Source of the DNA: a virus
Length of the DNA stretch: 47,156 nt
IMG/VR virus record: IMGVR_UViG_3300042905_006745
Coordinates: 1-47,156 of that record
Reading direction: 5' to 3' (one strand)
Both the position numbers and the translations under genes were made by a program. Positions 14,957 through 23,387 of the stretch are shown in pieces (positions within the stretch are counted from its first letter, which is position 1; the number at the start of each line of letters is the position of its first letter). The notes below the pieces were generated by a model. It did not search any database, was not told the DNA's origin, and was given only the letters and a program-made list of their open reading frames with translations.

Positions 14957-15880
14957 ATGGCATACAAGGTACTGATCGTCCAAGAGCACGGGCGCCACAA
15001 AGAGAATGAGGAGTTCAGAGAGAGTGAGTGTCTCAAGCGTGCATTCAAACGAATTGAAGGTGTTGACTCTGAGATCTGGGGATTGAACTACCCGAACTTC
15101 GACGCAGGCAACCCAGAGCAATCTTACAACAAAGCCATAGAGTCCTCAGATGTTGCCTTGGTCCTTGAGAACTACGATCAGCAAGGATGGCTGCCAGACT
15201 TCTCTAAGACAAAGAAGCCAAAGGCTTTCTGGAGCATCGACTCGCACTGTGCACTGGGCAAACATGTCTGGTTTGCCAAGCAGTCCAAGTTTGACATTCA
15301 CTTCAACAGCACACCTGAGTATCTGAAACAGTTTGCAGCACATTCCCAGAAGACTCTCTGGCTTCCTAACGCATTTCCAGCAGATCTGTTCGCGGCAGAC
15401 TGTGTTCAGGACTTTGGCCAACAGAAACATCAGGTTGGATTCTGTGGAAGCATGATCGCAGACAGGGCACAGTGGCTAGATTCAGTCGACAAGTTGATCG
15501 TGCACACACCAAACCTCACAGGAAGAGTGCGCCGCGACATTTTTGTTCTCGGCCAGAACATGATCAACGCCCTGAGTTCCTATCAGATCAGCTTGAACAA
15601 GTCCATCGCCACTGATATCAACTACCGGGTCTTCGAGTCCATGGCGACAGGAGCGCTCCTTCTTACCAACTCAGACCCACCAGCCTTGAAAGAACTGTTC
15701 ACCGACGGCAAACACCTCCTGACCTACACTTCAACCCAGGATTTGGCCGACAAGATCAGATGGGCTTTCGGAAACCAAGAACAGGCCAAGTTCATTGCTG
15801 CAACTGGCTGCTTGGAGACAAGGTTCAAGCATTCATACGACAACAGAGCTAGAACAATTCTAGACGCATTCCGCTCCTAA
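14957..15880 (+). CDS. Glycosyltransferase, GT-B type (CgeB-like)
   Basis: A 307-residue protein. Its C-terminal half holds VFESMATGALLLTNSDPPALKELFTDGKHLL, the donor-binding region of GT4/CgeB-like enzymes with Glu in FESMA. The N-terminal half has KAFWSIDSH and FNSTPEYLKQF, also typical of CgeB-like proteins. One of the best ribosome sites in the window, AAGGAGGG, lies about 12 bases before the start, which abuts the previous stop. A 64-base gap with a hairpin follows before the next transferase. Confidence 0.78.
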   Translation: MAYKVLIVQEHGRHKENEEFRESECLKRAFKRIEGVDSEIWGLNYPNFDAGNPEQSYNKAIESSDVALVLENYDQQGWLPDFSKTKKPKAFWSIDSHCALGKHVWFAKQSKFDIHFNSTPEYLKQFAAHSQKTLWLPNAFPADLFAADCVQDFGQQKHQVGFCGSMIADRAQWLDSVDKLIVHTPNLTGRVRRDIFVLGQNMINALSSYQISLNKSIATDINYRVFESMATGALLLTNSDPPALKELFTDGKHLLTYTSTQDLADKIRWAFGNQEQAKFIAATGCLETRFKHSYDNRARTILDAFRS

Positions 15881-15902
15881 CGCAACCAGCGTATACAACA
15901 AA

Positions 15903-15942
15903 TTACTGCGGTCTGTAATATCTTTTACTACAGAAGCAGTAA
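15903..15942 (+). promoter_or_regulatory. Hairpin and -10-like box directly before a glycosyltransferase start
   Basis: TTACTGC (15903-15909) pairs with GCAGTAA (15936-15942), and TCTGTA (15912-15917) with TACAGA (15929-15934), giving a 7+6 base-pair stem with a small internal bulge and an 11-base A/T-rich loop. The ATG is at 15945. The box TAATATC (15916-15922), a possible late -10, overlaps it. The structure may control translation or be an operator. Confidence 0.5.
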
Positions 15943-15944
15943 GT

Positions 15945-17225
15945 ATGTCCTCCACCCCAAACATCACCCAAAAAAAGCAAAAGATTCTCTTCATTTCGGA
16001 TCACCAACTCTCTACCTCGGGTGTAGGAACTCAGAGTCGGTTTCTTATCCAAGGTCTTTTGCAGACTGGTCGATACACTTTTAGGTGTTTTGGCGGCGCG
16101 GTGAAGCATCCTGACTATCGCACGATCATGGTCAACGAGGATTTCATCATCAAGCCTGTGGATGGGTTTGGGAACAGGGAAGTTCTGCGTGCAACTTTGA
16201 TCAACGAGCAACCTGATGCTGTGATCATCTTCACGGATCCACGCCAGTTCATGTGGCTCTGGGAGATGGAGGATGAGATTCGTCAGTTCTGTCCAATTCT
16301 TTACTGGCACGTCTGGGACAATGATCCATATCCTACCTTCAATGATGTCTGGTATCGTTCCACTGACACGATCAACTGTCTTTCCTGGAAGACGTATGAG
16401 CTTTTGAAGCCAAACCATCCAGAGAAAGTTGCGTATATCCCTCATGCATTTCCAAAGGAGGTCATGCATCCACTCCCAGCCGAACAGGTGAAGGCCATCA
16501 GGGCTCAGAACTTCGGTGCAAGGGCTGACTGGCTCATGGGCCTTTGGGTCAACAGGAATGCAACCAGGAAGATGCCAAATGATGTGCTCAACGCATGGAA
16601 GGAATTCCTCGACAACCTGGAAGTCAAGGAAGGTCACCGCAAAGCTCTGATGGTCATGCACACAGACCCGGTTGATCCAGAAGGGCCAAACCTTTACGCA
16701 GTGGTAGATCAGTTGGGGATTCGTGACAACGTTGTGTTCTCGACCAACAAGCTTGAGTTCCAGGACATGAACGGCCTCTACAATTGCGCAGATTTTGTCG
16801 TCAACATTTCGAAGGCAGAGGGTTTTGGGCTTTCTCTACTCTCAGCGCTCATGATTGGTAAGCCAATTGTTGGACTTAAGACTGGCGGGATGACAAGGCA
16901 ACTCGTCAACCACGAGACAGGCTTTGTGCACGGTGTTGCGATTGAACCCGCGGCTAGGACTATGGTTGGATCGCAGGTTGTTCCATTCATTTATGATGAC
17001 CATGCGAACTATCACGACGTTTCGAAAGCTTACATGGATATCTATGAGTTGGTCAAACGCAACCCTGCAAAGCTCAAGGAGCTTTCTGAGAATGCGATGG
17101 CATATGCGGCCAAGGAGTTCAACTACGAAACTGTTCTGCAAGCATGGGATGAGTCGATCATGCAGAGCATCAAGACGTTCAGCGAAACAAAAGGTAGTGG
17201 CAGGTTCACAGTAGAGACTGTTTGA
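15945..17225 (+). CDS. Glycosyltransferase family 4-like protein
   Basis: A 426-residue GT-B enzyme. KILFISDHQLSTSGVGTQSRFL is the N-terminal Gly-rich acceptor-domain start; KAEGFGLSLLSALMIGKPIVG (291-311) is the C-terminal donor site, with the first Glu of the usual E-x7-E pair kept and the second replaced by Ser. NRNATRKMPNDVLNAW and DHANY are also present. Whether the missing Glu lowers activity cannot be judged by eye. It is preceded by a hairpin and -10-like box, so it may begin its own late unit, with the following transferase as partner. Confidence 0.85.
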   Translation: MSSTPNITQKKQKILFISDHQLSTSGVGTQSRFLIQGLLQTGRYTFRCFGGAVKHPDYRTIMVNEDFIIKPVDGFGNREVLRATLINEQPDAVIIFTDPRQFMWLWEMEDEIRQFCPILYWHVWDNDPYPTFNDVWYRSTDTINCLSWKTYELLKPNHPEKVAYIPHAFPKEVMHPLPAEQVKAIRAQNFGARADWLMGLWVNRNATRKMPNDVLNAWKEFLDNLEVKEGHRKALMVMHTDPVDPEGPNLYAVVDQLGIRDNVVFSTNKLEFQDMNGLYNCADFVVNISKAEGFGLSLLSALMIGKPIVGLKTGGMTRQLVNHETGFVHGVAIEPAARTMVGSQVVPFIYDDHANYHDVSKAYMDIYELVKRNPAKLKELSENAMAYAAKEFNYETVLQAWDESIMQSIKTFSETKGSGRFTVETV

Positions 17226-17263
17226 GATAAGTGAATCTGAGAGAGAAAGAAAGACACAAACAC

Positions 17264-18532
17264 ATGACAACGCAACTGCAAACACCAACTTCAATCCTTC
17301 TCCGCGGACCTCTGCTCTCGATCAGCGGGTACGGTACGCATGCCAGACAGTTTGCAAGATTCCTGCAAATCCTCGAAGAAACCTCAACCCCAGGTTCTCT
17401 GAAAATTGTCTTTGAGATCCTGCCTTGGGGAATGACGCACTTCATGCTCGATCCCACCCTGGAGGACGGGCTGATTGGATATATTCTAGACAAGGCAGCG
17501 AAGACCAAAGTAGGCACTGGAGAGCATCAGTTCTTTGACTATACACTTCAGGTACAACTCCCAGACGAATGGAGCGTCTTTCTTGGGAACTATAACATTG
17601 GCATCACTGCTGGGGTTGAGACGACGAAATGCAATCCGGCATGGGTTGAATGTATCAACAGAATGGATCTGGTGATTGTTCCGTCGGAGTTCACCAAGAC
17701 CTGTTTTACCAACACTGGAACTGTAACCACAAAGGTCGAGGTTGTTCCGGAGCATTACCCGGACTCTTTCTGGTATCCTGCAAACACCCCAGCGAGAGGC
17801 CGATTTGACAAGCAACTGGCTGACACGCACACGAACTTCCTGTTCGTTGGTCAGTTCACTGGAAACAATGTAGATAATGACCGCAAGAACATCCCATTCA
17901 TGATCAAGTGGTTGAGCGAGTGTCTGGCCGATAAAGAAGGAGTTGGCGTAGTGTTGAAGCTCAACTCTGGTGCTGCGACTGAGCTCGACAAGCAACAGGT
18001 CAAGAGGATCGTTGGTGACATTCTTCGGGAGGTCAGACCAGCGGGCCAAGTTTGGCCAAAGTTCACCCTGGTTCACGGCCACCTAAATGATCAGGAGATG
18101 ATTGAGCTCTATACTCACGAGAAGATCAAGGCCATGGTCAGTCTGACTCACGGTGAGGGCTATGGTTTGCCACTGCTTGAACAGGCAGTTTGCGCAAAAC
18201 CAATCATTGCCACGAACTGGTCCGGACATACTGAGTTTCTAGGCAAAGGAAAGTGGCTGCCAGTAGAGCACCGGCTTGGAACGATCCACCAGACACGCGT
18301 GGACAACAAGATCTTCATGCCAGATGCACAGTGGGCTTTCCCACTTGAGCAGGCGTTCAAGAAACGTGTTCTTAAGTTCTTGGAATCACCAGAGCTGCCC
18401 ACTCAGTGGGCCTCCGATCTGGCCAAGAAACTGATTGAAGAATACTCGTCTGAGTCATGCTTCGCAAAACTGTCGGCTGTGTTGCCAGAGCAGCTTAAAC
18501 TGTCGATCAAGTCACATAAGTATTCTCCATGA
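17264..18532 (+). CDS. Glycosyltransferase family 4 protein
   Basis: A 422-residue GT-B enzyme with SISGYGTHARQF near the N-terminus and the full E-x7-E donor site HGEGYGLPLLEQ (296-307), followed by AKPIIATNWSGHTEFL. Start ATG 17264 is preferred over GTG 17231, as the 39 bases before it form a purine-rich leader (GAGAGAAAGAAAGA). Its stop overlaps the next start (ATGA, 18529-18532). The similar fold and adjacent position suggest it descends with the 426-residue gene from a duplication and may act on the same glycan. Confidence 0.85.
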   Translation: MTTQLQTPTSILLRGPLLSISGYGTHARQFARFLQILEETSTPGSLKIVFEILPWGMTHFMLDPTLEDGLIGYILDKAAKTKVGTGEHQFFDYTLQVQLPDEWSVFLGNYNIGITAGVETTKCNPAWVECINRMDLVIVPSEFTKTCFTNTGTVTTKVEVVPEHYPDSFWYPANTPARGRFDKQLADTHTNFLFVGQFTGNNVDNDRKNIPFMIKWLSECLADKEGVGVVLKLNSGAATELDKQQVKRIVGDILREVRPAGQVWPKFTLVHGHLNDQEMIELYTHEKIKAMVSLTHGEGYGLPLLEQAVCAKPIIATNWSGHTEFLGKGKWLPVEHRLGTIHQTRVDNKIFMPDAQWAFPLEQAFKKRVLKFLESPELPTQWASDLAKKLIEEYSSESCFAKLSAVLPEQLKLSIKSHKYSP

Positions 18533-18882
18533 TTATTGCCGTCTTGTCGACCTTGTGCATACTCTTGATCATTGGTCTTTATTTCAGTCTCAAATATATG
18601 CTGAAGTTTGCCAGGATCATCATGATGCTGGAGGATGACCTGTCGGACGCATCAGAAACGCACAAGCAGGCATCGGAAGTGATGAATCGATTCAGTGAGT
18701 TACAGGTTTACACTGACAGCCCTGAGATCGCGCGAAAACTTCAGCAGTGCAGGGAAGAGTTGCAGCTAAGCGCGATGGCCATAGAGAAGTTGGCCAATAC
18801 ATTGACGGCACGTAGCAAACAGAAATATATTCGTTTCGAAGAGGAAGAACGTACGCCGGTTCTCCCAGCAGACACTGACTGA
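18529..18882 (+). CDS. N-terminally membrane-anchored coiled-coil protein, 117 aa
   Basis: Residues 2-24 are a hydrophobic segment (IIAVLSTLCILLIIGLYFSL) at the very N-terminus, followed by a Lys-containing start of the cytoplasmic part and about 75 residues with heptad-like helices (RIIMMLEDDLSDA, MNRFSELQVYTDSPEIARKLQQCREELQL). The end is acidic. It is coupled by ATGA to the transferase upstream and precedes the sigma gene. A small scaffold at the inner membrane is a reasonable guess; no function can be named. Confidence 0.7.
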   Translation: MIIAVLSTLCILLIIGLYFSLKYMLKFARIIMMLEDDLSDASETHKQASEVMNRFSELQVYTDSPEIARKLQQCREELQLSAMAIEKLANTLTARSKQKYIRFEEEERTPVLPADTD

Positions 18883-18914
18883 TAAAAGAAAAGCACAGAA
18901 CCACGCACAACACC

Positions 18915-19709
18915 ATGACAACTACAACAATCGCACTAGAGACACCGGCAACAAAGCCAGCAAAACCCGCAAAGCTTAAGAAGAAGACCATCAAACGCAA
19001 GCTGGTTGGTGGTGCAACACCTGAGCAGTTCTATTTCAACGCAGGGACTCAGGATGCCATCATGGAGTTCAAGGCCGAGACTGACAAGCTTAAGCGCGAC
19101 AAGATCTATGTGCAACGCATCCTCCCAGCATTTGAGAAGTTGGCCGAGAACCTGATCAACGTGTATCGGTTCCAGGTCGCATATTCAACCAAGGGAGAGT
19201 TGCAGTCAGCATGTGTGAATTTTCTCTATGACACCATTCCGAAGTTTGATGCTGCTAGAGGTTCAAGAGCTTTTGGATATTTCAACGTGATTGCCAAACA
19301 CTGGCTGATCGTTGAGTGCAAGAAATCGGCCAAGCAACAGCGTGTCTTGTGTTATATTGACGATCATGATGGCCTCTCAACCTCCGAGAGTGACCAGATC
19401 GAGAACTATAAATCAGTTCTGTCGCCAGAAGATCAATGTATCAACCATGAGTCCAAGCTCAAGGCTGGAATGATCATGACAGAGCTGGGTGGTAGTTTGC
19501 AAACAGAGGACGAGCGCAAATTCTTCGAGCACATCAAGAGCATTCTTGCTTCTGCCGAGGATCTAGATTTTCATAACAAACGTGCCGTGATGGCTTATCT
19601 GCGCGAGATGACGCATGCCCAGCCAAAGAAGCTCTCGACCATGTTGTCAAACATGAAACGTTACTACAAAGTTGCCAAGAAGAACGTCGAGGTTCAGCTC
19701 TATGAGTGA
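18915..19709 (+). CDS. 55: gp55-like late sigma factor
   Basis: T4 gp55 is a small sigma-70 relative that, with a sliding clamp and gp33, directs RNA polymerase to late promoters that lack a -35. This 264-residue protein has a Lys/Pro-rich N-terminal tail (about 40 residues) and then EQFYFNAGTQDAIMEF and RAFGYFNVIAKHWLI (about 118-132), the sigma region-2 helix that melts the -10 region and is well kept in T4-like gp55. The C-terminal half is helical and basic. It is longer than T4 gp55 (185) because of the tail and an extended C-terminus. It lies directly before the baseplate block, and the late-type -10 boxes found from 15.9 kb onward agree with it. A bacterial-type sigma is the less likely alternative. 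Confidence 0.75.
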   Translation: MTTTTIALETPATKPAKPAKLKKKTIKRKLVGGATPEQFYFNAGTQDAIMEFKAETDKLKRDKIYVQRILPAFEKLAENLINVYRFQVAYSTKGELQSACVNFLYDTIPKFDAARGSRAFGYFNVIAKHWLIVECKKSAKQQRVLCYIDDHDGLSTSESDQIENYKSVLSPEDQCINHESKLKAGMIMTELGGSLQTEDERKFFEHIKSILASAEDLDFHNKRAVMAYLREMTHAQPKKLSTMLSNMKRYYKVAKKNVEVQLYE

Positions 19710-20244
19710 AGACCTTGACACTAGTGCATCGGCGGCTGATATTCGTTTGCAGATGATCAATTCGGTCGCTGCTTCGCCAATAGTCGATCCGGACCGACCA
19801 GACATAGAATCCGAACTCTCGGCCAGAGAAAATACCGACGACGAGCTCAAGGATCAGTTTGGGAAATTGATGCAAACAGCCGTCCATGCAGATCCAAAGC
19901 ACAAGTTCCTCTGGCACCGGATCTTCCGGAACGCGCTAGATGATCGCCGTGTTGCCAGCATCTTGCTCATGGACCTCTACATGGCAACGATCCAGTCATC
20001 AGACAAACACGTGATGCACGGCGACCTTCTCTCGAAATACATGGAGCGGATGGAGAAAGCCAATGCCCAGATCATCAAGCTGTCTGAGATGATTCAGAAG
20101 AGCATTGACATGGCTCCAAAACCACCGGACGAAGAGGAAAAGAGTCTTCTCGGCCTTGATATCTATGATGTCCTTGAGAAGAACGTTGGCAAGCAACAAA
20201 ACTCATCGTCATCGGGCGGCAAATCTAAATCAAACGGCAAGTAA
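19702..20244 (+). CDS. Unknown protein overlapping the sigma gene, 180 aa
   Basis: Starts eight bases inside the sigma stop region (ATG 19702; TGA 19707-19709), preceded by GAGG, so translation is coupled. It is acidic in the first half and helical in the middle (LLSKYMERMEKANAQIIKLSEMIQKS), with a Ser/Gly-rich basic tail. Such a helix could bind another protein. Candidates are a late-transcription accessory factor (the role of T4 gp33) or a small terminase or baseplate helper; the sequence does not decide. Its tight linkage to the sigma factor is the best clue. Confidence 0.75.
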   Translation: MSEDLDTSASAADIRLQMINSVAASPIVDPDRPDIESELSARENTDDELKDQFGKLMQTAVHADPKHKFLWHRIFRNALDDRRVASILLMDLYMATIQSSDKHVMHGDLLSKYMERMEKANAQIIKLSEMIQKSIDMAPKPPDEEEKSLLGLDIYDVLEKNVGKQQNSSSSGGKSKSNGK

Positions 20245-20253
20245 CCTAAGCCA

Positions 20254-22119
20254 ATGACAGAGAACATCAACGTCAACCGCGTCCTAACTGGCGCCACTTA
20301 TCCCGGCGAATTGCCAATTGAGAGGATGGCCATTGGGAACAGTCTCAGCGGCAATCCTCCAATAATCTACAGGGCCGTTGTCGAGAGGGTGCTAGAGAAC
20401 CCGCGTAGTTTGTCTCAGGATGAGCTCTTGGCCATATGCAATTCAGTTGCCAATCCAAACTCAGTCTCCACGAGCCTCGCCGAGAACAGCGTCATTGCGA
20501 TCATTGTTTCCGATGGCGTTAGCAACGCAATCCCCACCAGACTCTTGGTGACACCGTTGCATTCGTCGCACCTGATGTTGCCAATAACTCCGGGGGAACA
20601 TGTCCAAGTTATCTTCGACGACTTCTTTCGCTATGGATTTGCTGGGAATGCGCGTTGGGTTTCTAGAGTGCCAGAGTCGGTATACGTCGAAGATCTTGGC
20701 TTCACCCACTCAGACAGACGTTTCTATCCTGAGTTTGCCGCAGTTCGCAGCATTGCCGCCAACTCGGCTCGGGAACAGCAGGCCAGACGTCCGGACTACC
20801 TTTTCCCAAACGGCGGCGAAACACCACCAACTCTGACCCTTCCAGCAGGGTCTGGCATCAGTCCCGGATCTCAAGCTTCAACTTCCCTGGCCGTCAATCC
20901 ATACCAAGCGATCTATCTACAAGCCTCTGGGAGCCAGATCAAAACTTTTGAAATTGTTCCACGCTGGGCAAAACGTGCCGGTGAGATGGTTCTTCAAGGA
21001 ACTTCTAATGCTCTGATCGTGATTGGCAAAGACAGATCCAGTCCAACTGGCCTGAGTGGTTCATATGACCAGCCAAGCTACTCTGGCACTGTTGATATCG
21101 TTGTTGGTCGTGGAAGGTATAGACGTTCACCAAGCAACCTGGAAGGCTCTACAAATTCCGCCAGCGACCAACAAGGCGTTGAGTGCTATCTAACCTCACC
21201 GACCGTTGTAACGAATTCTAGGGGTCTTCTTGAGGCTTCCCATTCACCATTTGAGCAAGCTGCCAACGCCAACGACGGCAATCCTGACTTTGGTCGTGAT
21301 GCCGCAAGGATCTACATGTCTCAAAGAACCCCTGGAGACTTTGTCTTCAGGCTTCAACCGACATCTGCTGGAAATGCTGGGGATGCGATGCAGTCGGAAG
21401 GTCTGAACTATTCAACAGGATCCTTGCATCCATTGCCTCAGCGATTTGTTTCGGCAACAAACAACACGGTGGCAGAACACGGCAACAGCTATATCGTTGC
21501 AAAGGCAGACAACCTACGTCTGGTCGCCAGAAGGTCGCTGCCAACAGACCAGAGGATCCAGGCGAACAACGTGCCGGAATTTAGCGGTTCAATACTTCTT
21601 CTCAAGGAAGGAAAGAACCGGTCGCCAGAGGATCTGAACGCCCAGACTGCTGCCGCCGATCATATGGCCTATCTTTTCATTTCTCCGGAAGGTCGAGTGC
21701 AGATCGATGGCATGCAGATCTTCTTGGGCGGCGCGGCTTCGGCCAAGGGACAGTTTCCGGCGCCTGATATGCCAAGCTCCACAGAAGGGTTTTCAGCGAC
21801 GGCACTGTCTCCTGGTTCATCAAACAATTTTGCAGGGCCTGAGCCGTACATCAAGTGGTCTGAGTTCAAAAAGGTCGTTGAGGGCCTGCAAAATCAGATA
21901 AACAATCTTCACGATGCGCTCTCTTCCGTTTCTGACGCGATCAGTGTCGCATCGAACAGCTCTCTGTGTCCGCCAAACGGTCCGGACGCTGCATGGGCCG
22001 TGTTGAAATCTCGCTGCGACCAGATCATGCAGACAGCCGAGACATCAGTGGAAAGTTCGCGCAGCCGAACAAATGCTGCGGTTTATCGTTCCCGCAGCGC
22101 CAGGATCTTTGGTTGTTAA
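20254..22119 (+). CDS. Baseplate hub/spike-like structural protein with OB-like domain
   Basis: A 621-residue protein opening the baseplate block. Residues about 85-150 (IPTRLLVTPLHSSHLMLPITPGEHVQVIFDDFFRYGFAG, read in parts) look like the gp5/gpV OB fold of the central spike, followed by RVPESVYVEDLGF. The C-terminal region (about 400-520) has repeated short beta strands (SYIVAKADNLRLVA, GRVQIDGMQIFLGG) like the spike needle, then helices. No lysozyme motif is seen, unlike T4 gp5. gp25-like and gp6-like genes follow soon after. The fold call rests on pattern and position; structure prediction would settle it. Confidence 0.6.
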   Translation: MTENINVNRVLTGATYPGELPIERMAIGNSLSGNPPIIYRAVVERVLENPRSLSQDELLAICNSVANPNSVSTSLAENSVIAIIVSDGVSNAIPTRLLVTPLHSSHLMLPITPGEHVQVIFDDFFRYGFAGNARWVSRVPESVYVEDLGFTHSDRRFYPEFAAVRSIAANSAREQQARRPDYLFPNGGETPPTLTLPAGSGISPGSQASTSLAVNPYQAIYLQASGSQIKTFEIVPRWAKRAGEMVLQGTSNALIVIGKDRSSPTGLSGSYDQPSYSGTVDIVVGRGRYRRSPSNLEGSTNSASDQQGVECYLTSPTVVTNSRGLLEASHSPFEQAANANDGNPDFGRDAARIYMSQRTPGDFVFRLQPTSAGNAGDAMQSEGLNYSTGSLHPLPQRFVSATNNTVAEHGNSYIVAKADNLRLVARRSLPTDQRIQANNVPEFSGSILLLKEGKNRSPEDLNAQTAAADHMAYLFISPEGRVQIDGMQIFLGGAASAKGQFPAPDMPSSTEGFSATALSPGSSNNFAGPEPYIKWSEFKKVVEGLQNQINNLHDALSSVSDAISVASNSSLCPPNGPDAAWAVLKSRCDQIMQTAETSVESSRSRTNAAVYRSRSARIFGC

Positions 22120-22123
22120 GCCC

Positions 22124-22831
22124 ATGACAACACCGGCAGAACAGAGAAGAGCCTCCCGTGCTGCGTCCGAAGGAGAGACGGCGGCAAGAAACAGTTCGAA
22201 CGTTGCTGCGAACACTGCTGCAAACGCAGGAGCCAGTGCCTTGCTGGCCGGGCTTCCTGGGCCGCTGTCTGGTGCGGCCACGGCTCTGTCAGAGGGTATT
22301 TCGGCCGCGATCAAAGCCAGTAGTTCTCAGGCTAGGCCAGTTCCTCCGACGGCTCCACCACTAGCTGATCCAACAAAGCTTTTCGCGGCTCAGTTGGCGC
22401 TGGCAATCATAACGGCAATATGGTGCTTCATCAAATCCATACTAAATCCGCTTCCGATCATTGGAATGTTCTTTCCGCTATGCTCCGACGAAGACAGAGC
22501 CGCCAACAGGTCGCTGCTAGCAACTCCAACATCCACACAGCCGGTCGAGCCGGTTCAGCCTGTCACGTTGCCGACTAGCCAGCAAGGCACGGACAATGTT
22601 TCGGCCGGAATAACGTTTCAGGAGTTCTTGTCGCAACAACAGTCGGTTCCATCAACATTCGCTGCGCCCCCGCGACAGCAGCCGCCTCAGCAACAAACCA
22701 TCAACGCCGCACCGGCCCAGCAAGTTGGCACCGGCCAGATTGGCGCTATCGTTGAAGTGTCGGCTGGATCTGGTCCAAAGCTAGCCCAGCCAATGTCAGG
22801 AGATGACGTGCGCAAGCTGTTCGGACTGTAA
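22124..22831 (+). CDS. Unknown Ala-rich protein with hydrophobic core, 235 aa
   Basis: Residues 1-45 are Ala/Ser-rich helices; about 45-70 are hydrophobic and small (ASALLAGLPGPLSGAATAL); about 88-125 hold a long hydrophobic stretch (FAAQLALAIITAIWCFIKSI, then PLPIIGMFFPLC), followed by a Pro/Gln-rich tail. It lies between the spike-like and gp25-like genes. A protein with a membrane-like segment there might be carried in the baseplate hub and meet the host membrane on injection (inference). The first usable start is ATG 22124. Confidence 0.75.
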   Translation: MTTPAEQRRASRAASEGETAARNSSNVAANTAANAGASALLAGLPGPLSGAATALSEGISAAIKASSSQARPVPPTAPPLADPTKLFAAQLALAIITAIWCFIKSILNPLPIIGMFFPLCSDEDRAANRSLLATPTSTQPVEPVQPVTLPTSQQGTDNVSAGITFQEFLSQQQSVPSTFAAPPRQQPPQQQTINAAPAQQVGTGQIGAIVEVSAGSGPKLAQPMSGDDVRKLFGL

Positions 22832-22839
22832 TTAAAGCC

Positions 22840-23352
22840 ATGACAACAAGAAGTTTTCGCAGCGTTGGACTCAGGGCCGCAGAGGTGCAGGCTTCTCTTG
22901 ATTCCGTCGAGCGCACTCCTGTCACCATAGGCATCAAAACTCCTCTGAGGCCCGCAGTTGATAGTGCCGATCTGGTTGAGATGACAACGGACGTAGGCGA
23001 GCAGTTGGTGAACAACTTCAGAGATCTCCTGATGACAAACCACGGCGAGAGGGTTGGACGGTTTGACTACGGTGCGAACCTGGGGCCACTAGTAACAGAA
23101 TATGAGCTGGGGCGTGAAGCCTTTGAAAACCAGGCAATGGAGCGCATCACCGTTGCGACAGAGAAGTATATGTCGTATGTGGAGCTCTACGATTTCCAGA
23201 GCAACTTTGGTGACACGCCAACAGCCTCGCCATCAACCAATCAGTCGGTGATCGGGAATGGGCTGGGATTTGTTGCTGTTGACGTCTCGTTTGCCATCCC
23301 TAGAGCTTCAGTGCCAAAGCGCTGGTTGAGACTTTATTTCGCGCTAGCGTGA
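22840..23352 (+). CDS. 25: Baseplate wedge protein gp25-like
   Basis: gp25 (GPW/gp25 family) is a small wedge component of contractile baseplates that sits near the tube-sheath junction. The diagnostic segment is LLMTNHGERVGRFDYGANLG (residues 64-83, the family core, which in T4 reads similarly with GERV and a Gly-Asn-Leu). The 170-residue length is slightly above T4 gp25 (132), with an N-terminal extension. The gp6-like gene follows, a normal order. Family call is firm. Confidence 0.85.
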   Translation: MTTRSFRSVGLRAAEVQASLDSVERTPVTIGIKTPLRPAVDSADLVEMTTDVGEQLVNNFRDLLMTNHGERVGRFDYGANLGPLVTEYELGREAFENQAMERITVATEKYMSYVELYDFQSNFGDTPTASPSTNQSVIGNGLGFVAVDVSFAIPRASVPKRWLRLYFALA

Positions 23353-23387
23353 TTAACTTCTGAAGCAGTTATAGTATCACAAACATC
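23352..23387 (+). promoter_or_regulatory. Possible late -10 box before the gp6-like gene
   Basis: TATAGTATC at 23370-23378, 12 bases before the ATG at 23388. TATAGT matches five of six bases of a -10 box, and there is no TTGACA upstream. It resembles the TTATTATC boxes at 35655 and 37882. Confidence 0.3.

Noticed and set aside
15903-16661. 252-residue reverse-strand open frame
   Set aside because: It mirrors the 426-residue glycosyltransferase, whose motifs are clear on the + strand. No domain can be seen in the reverse frame.
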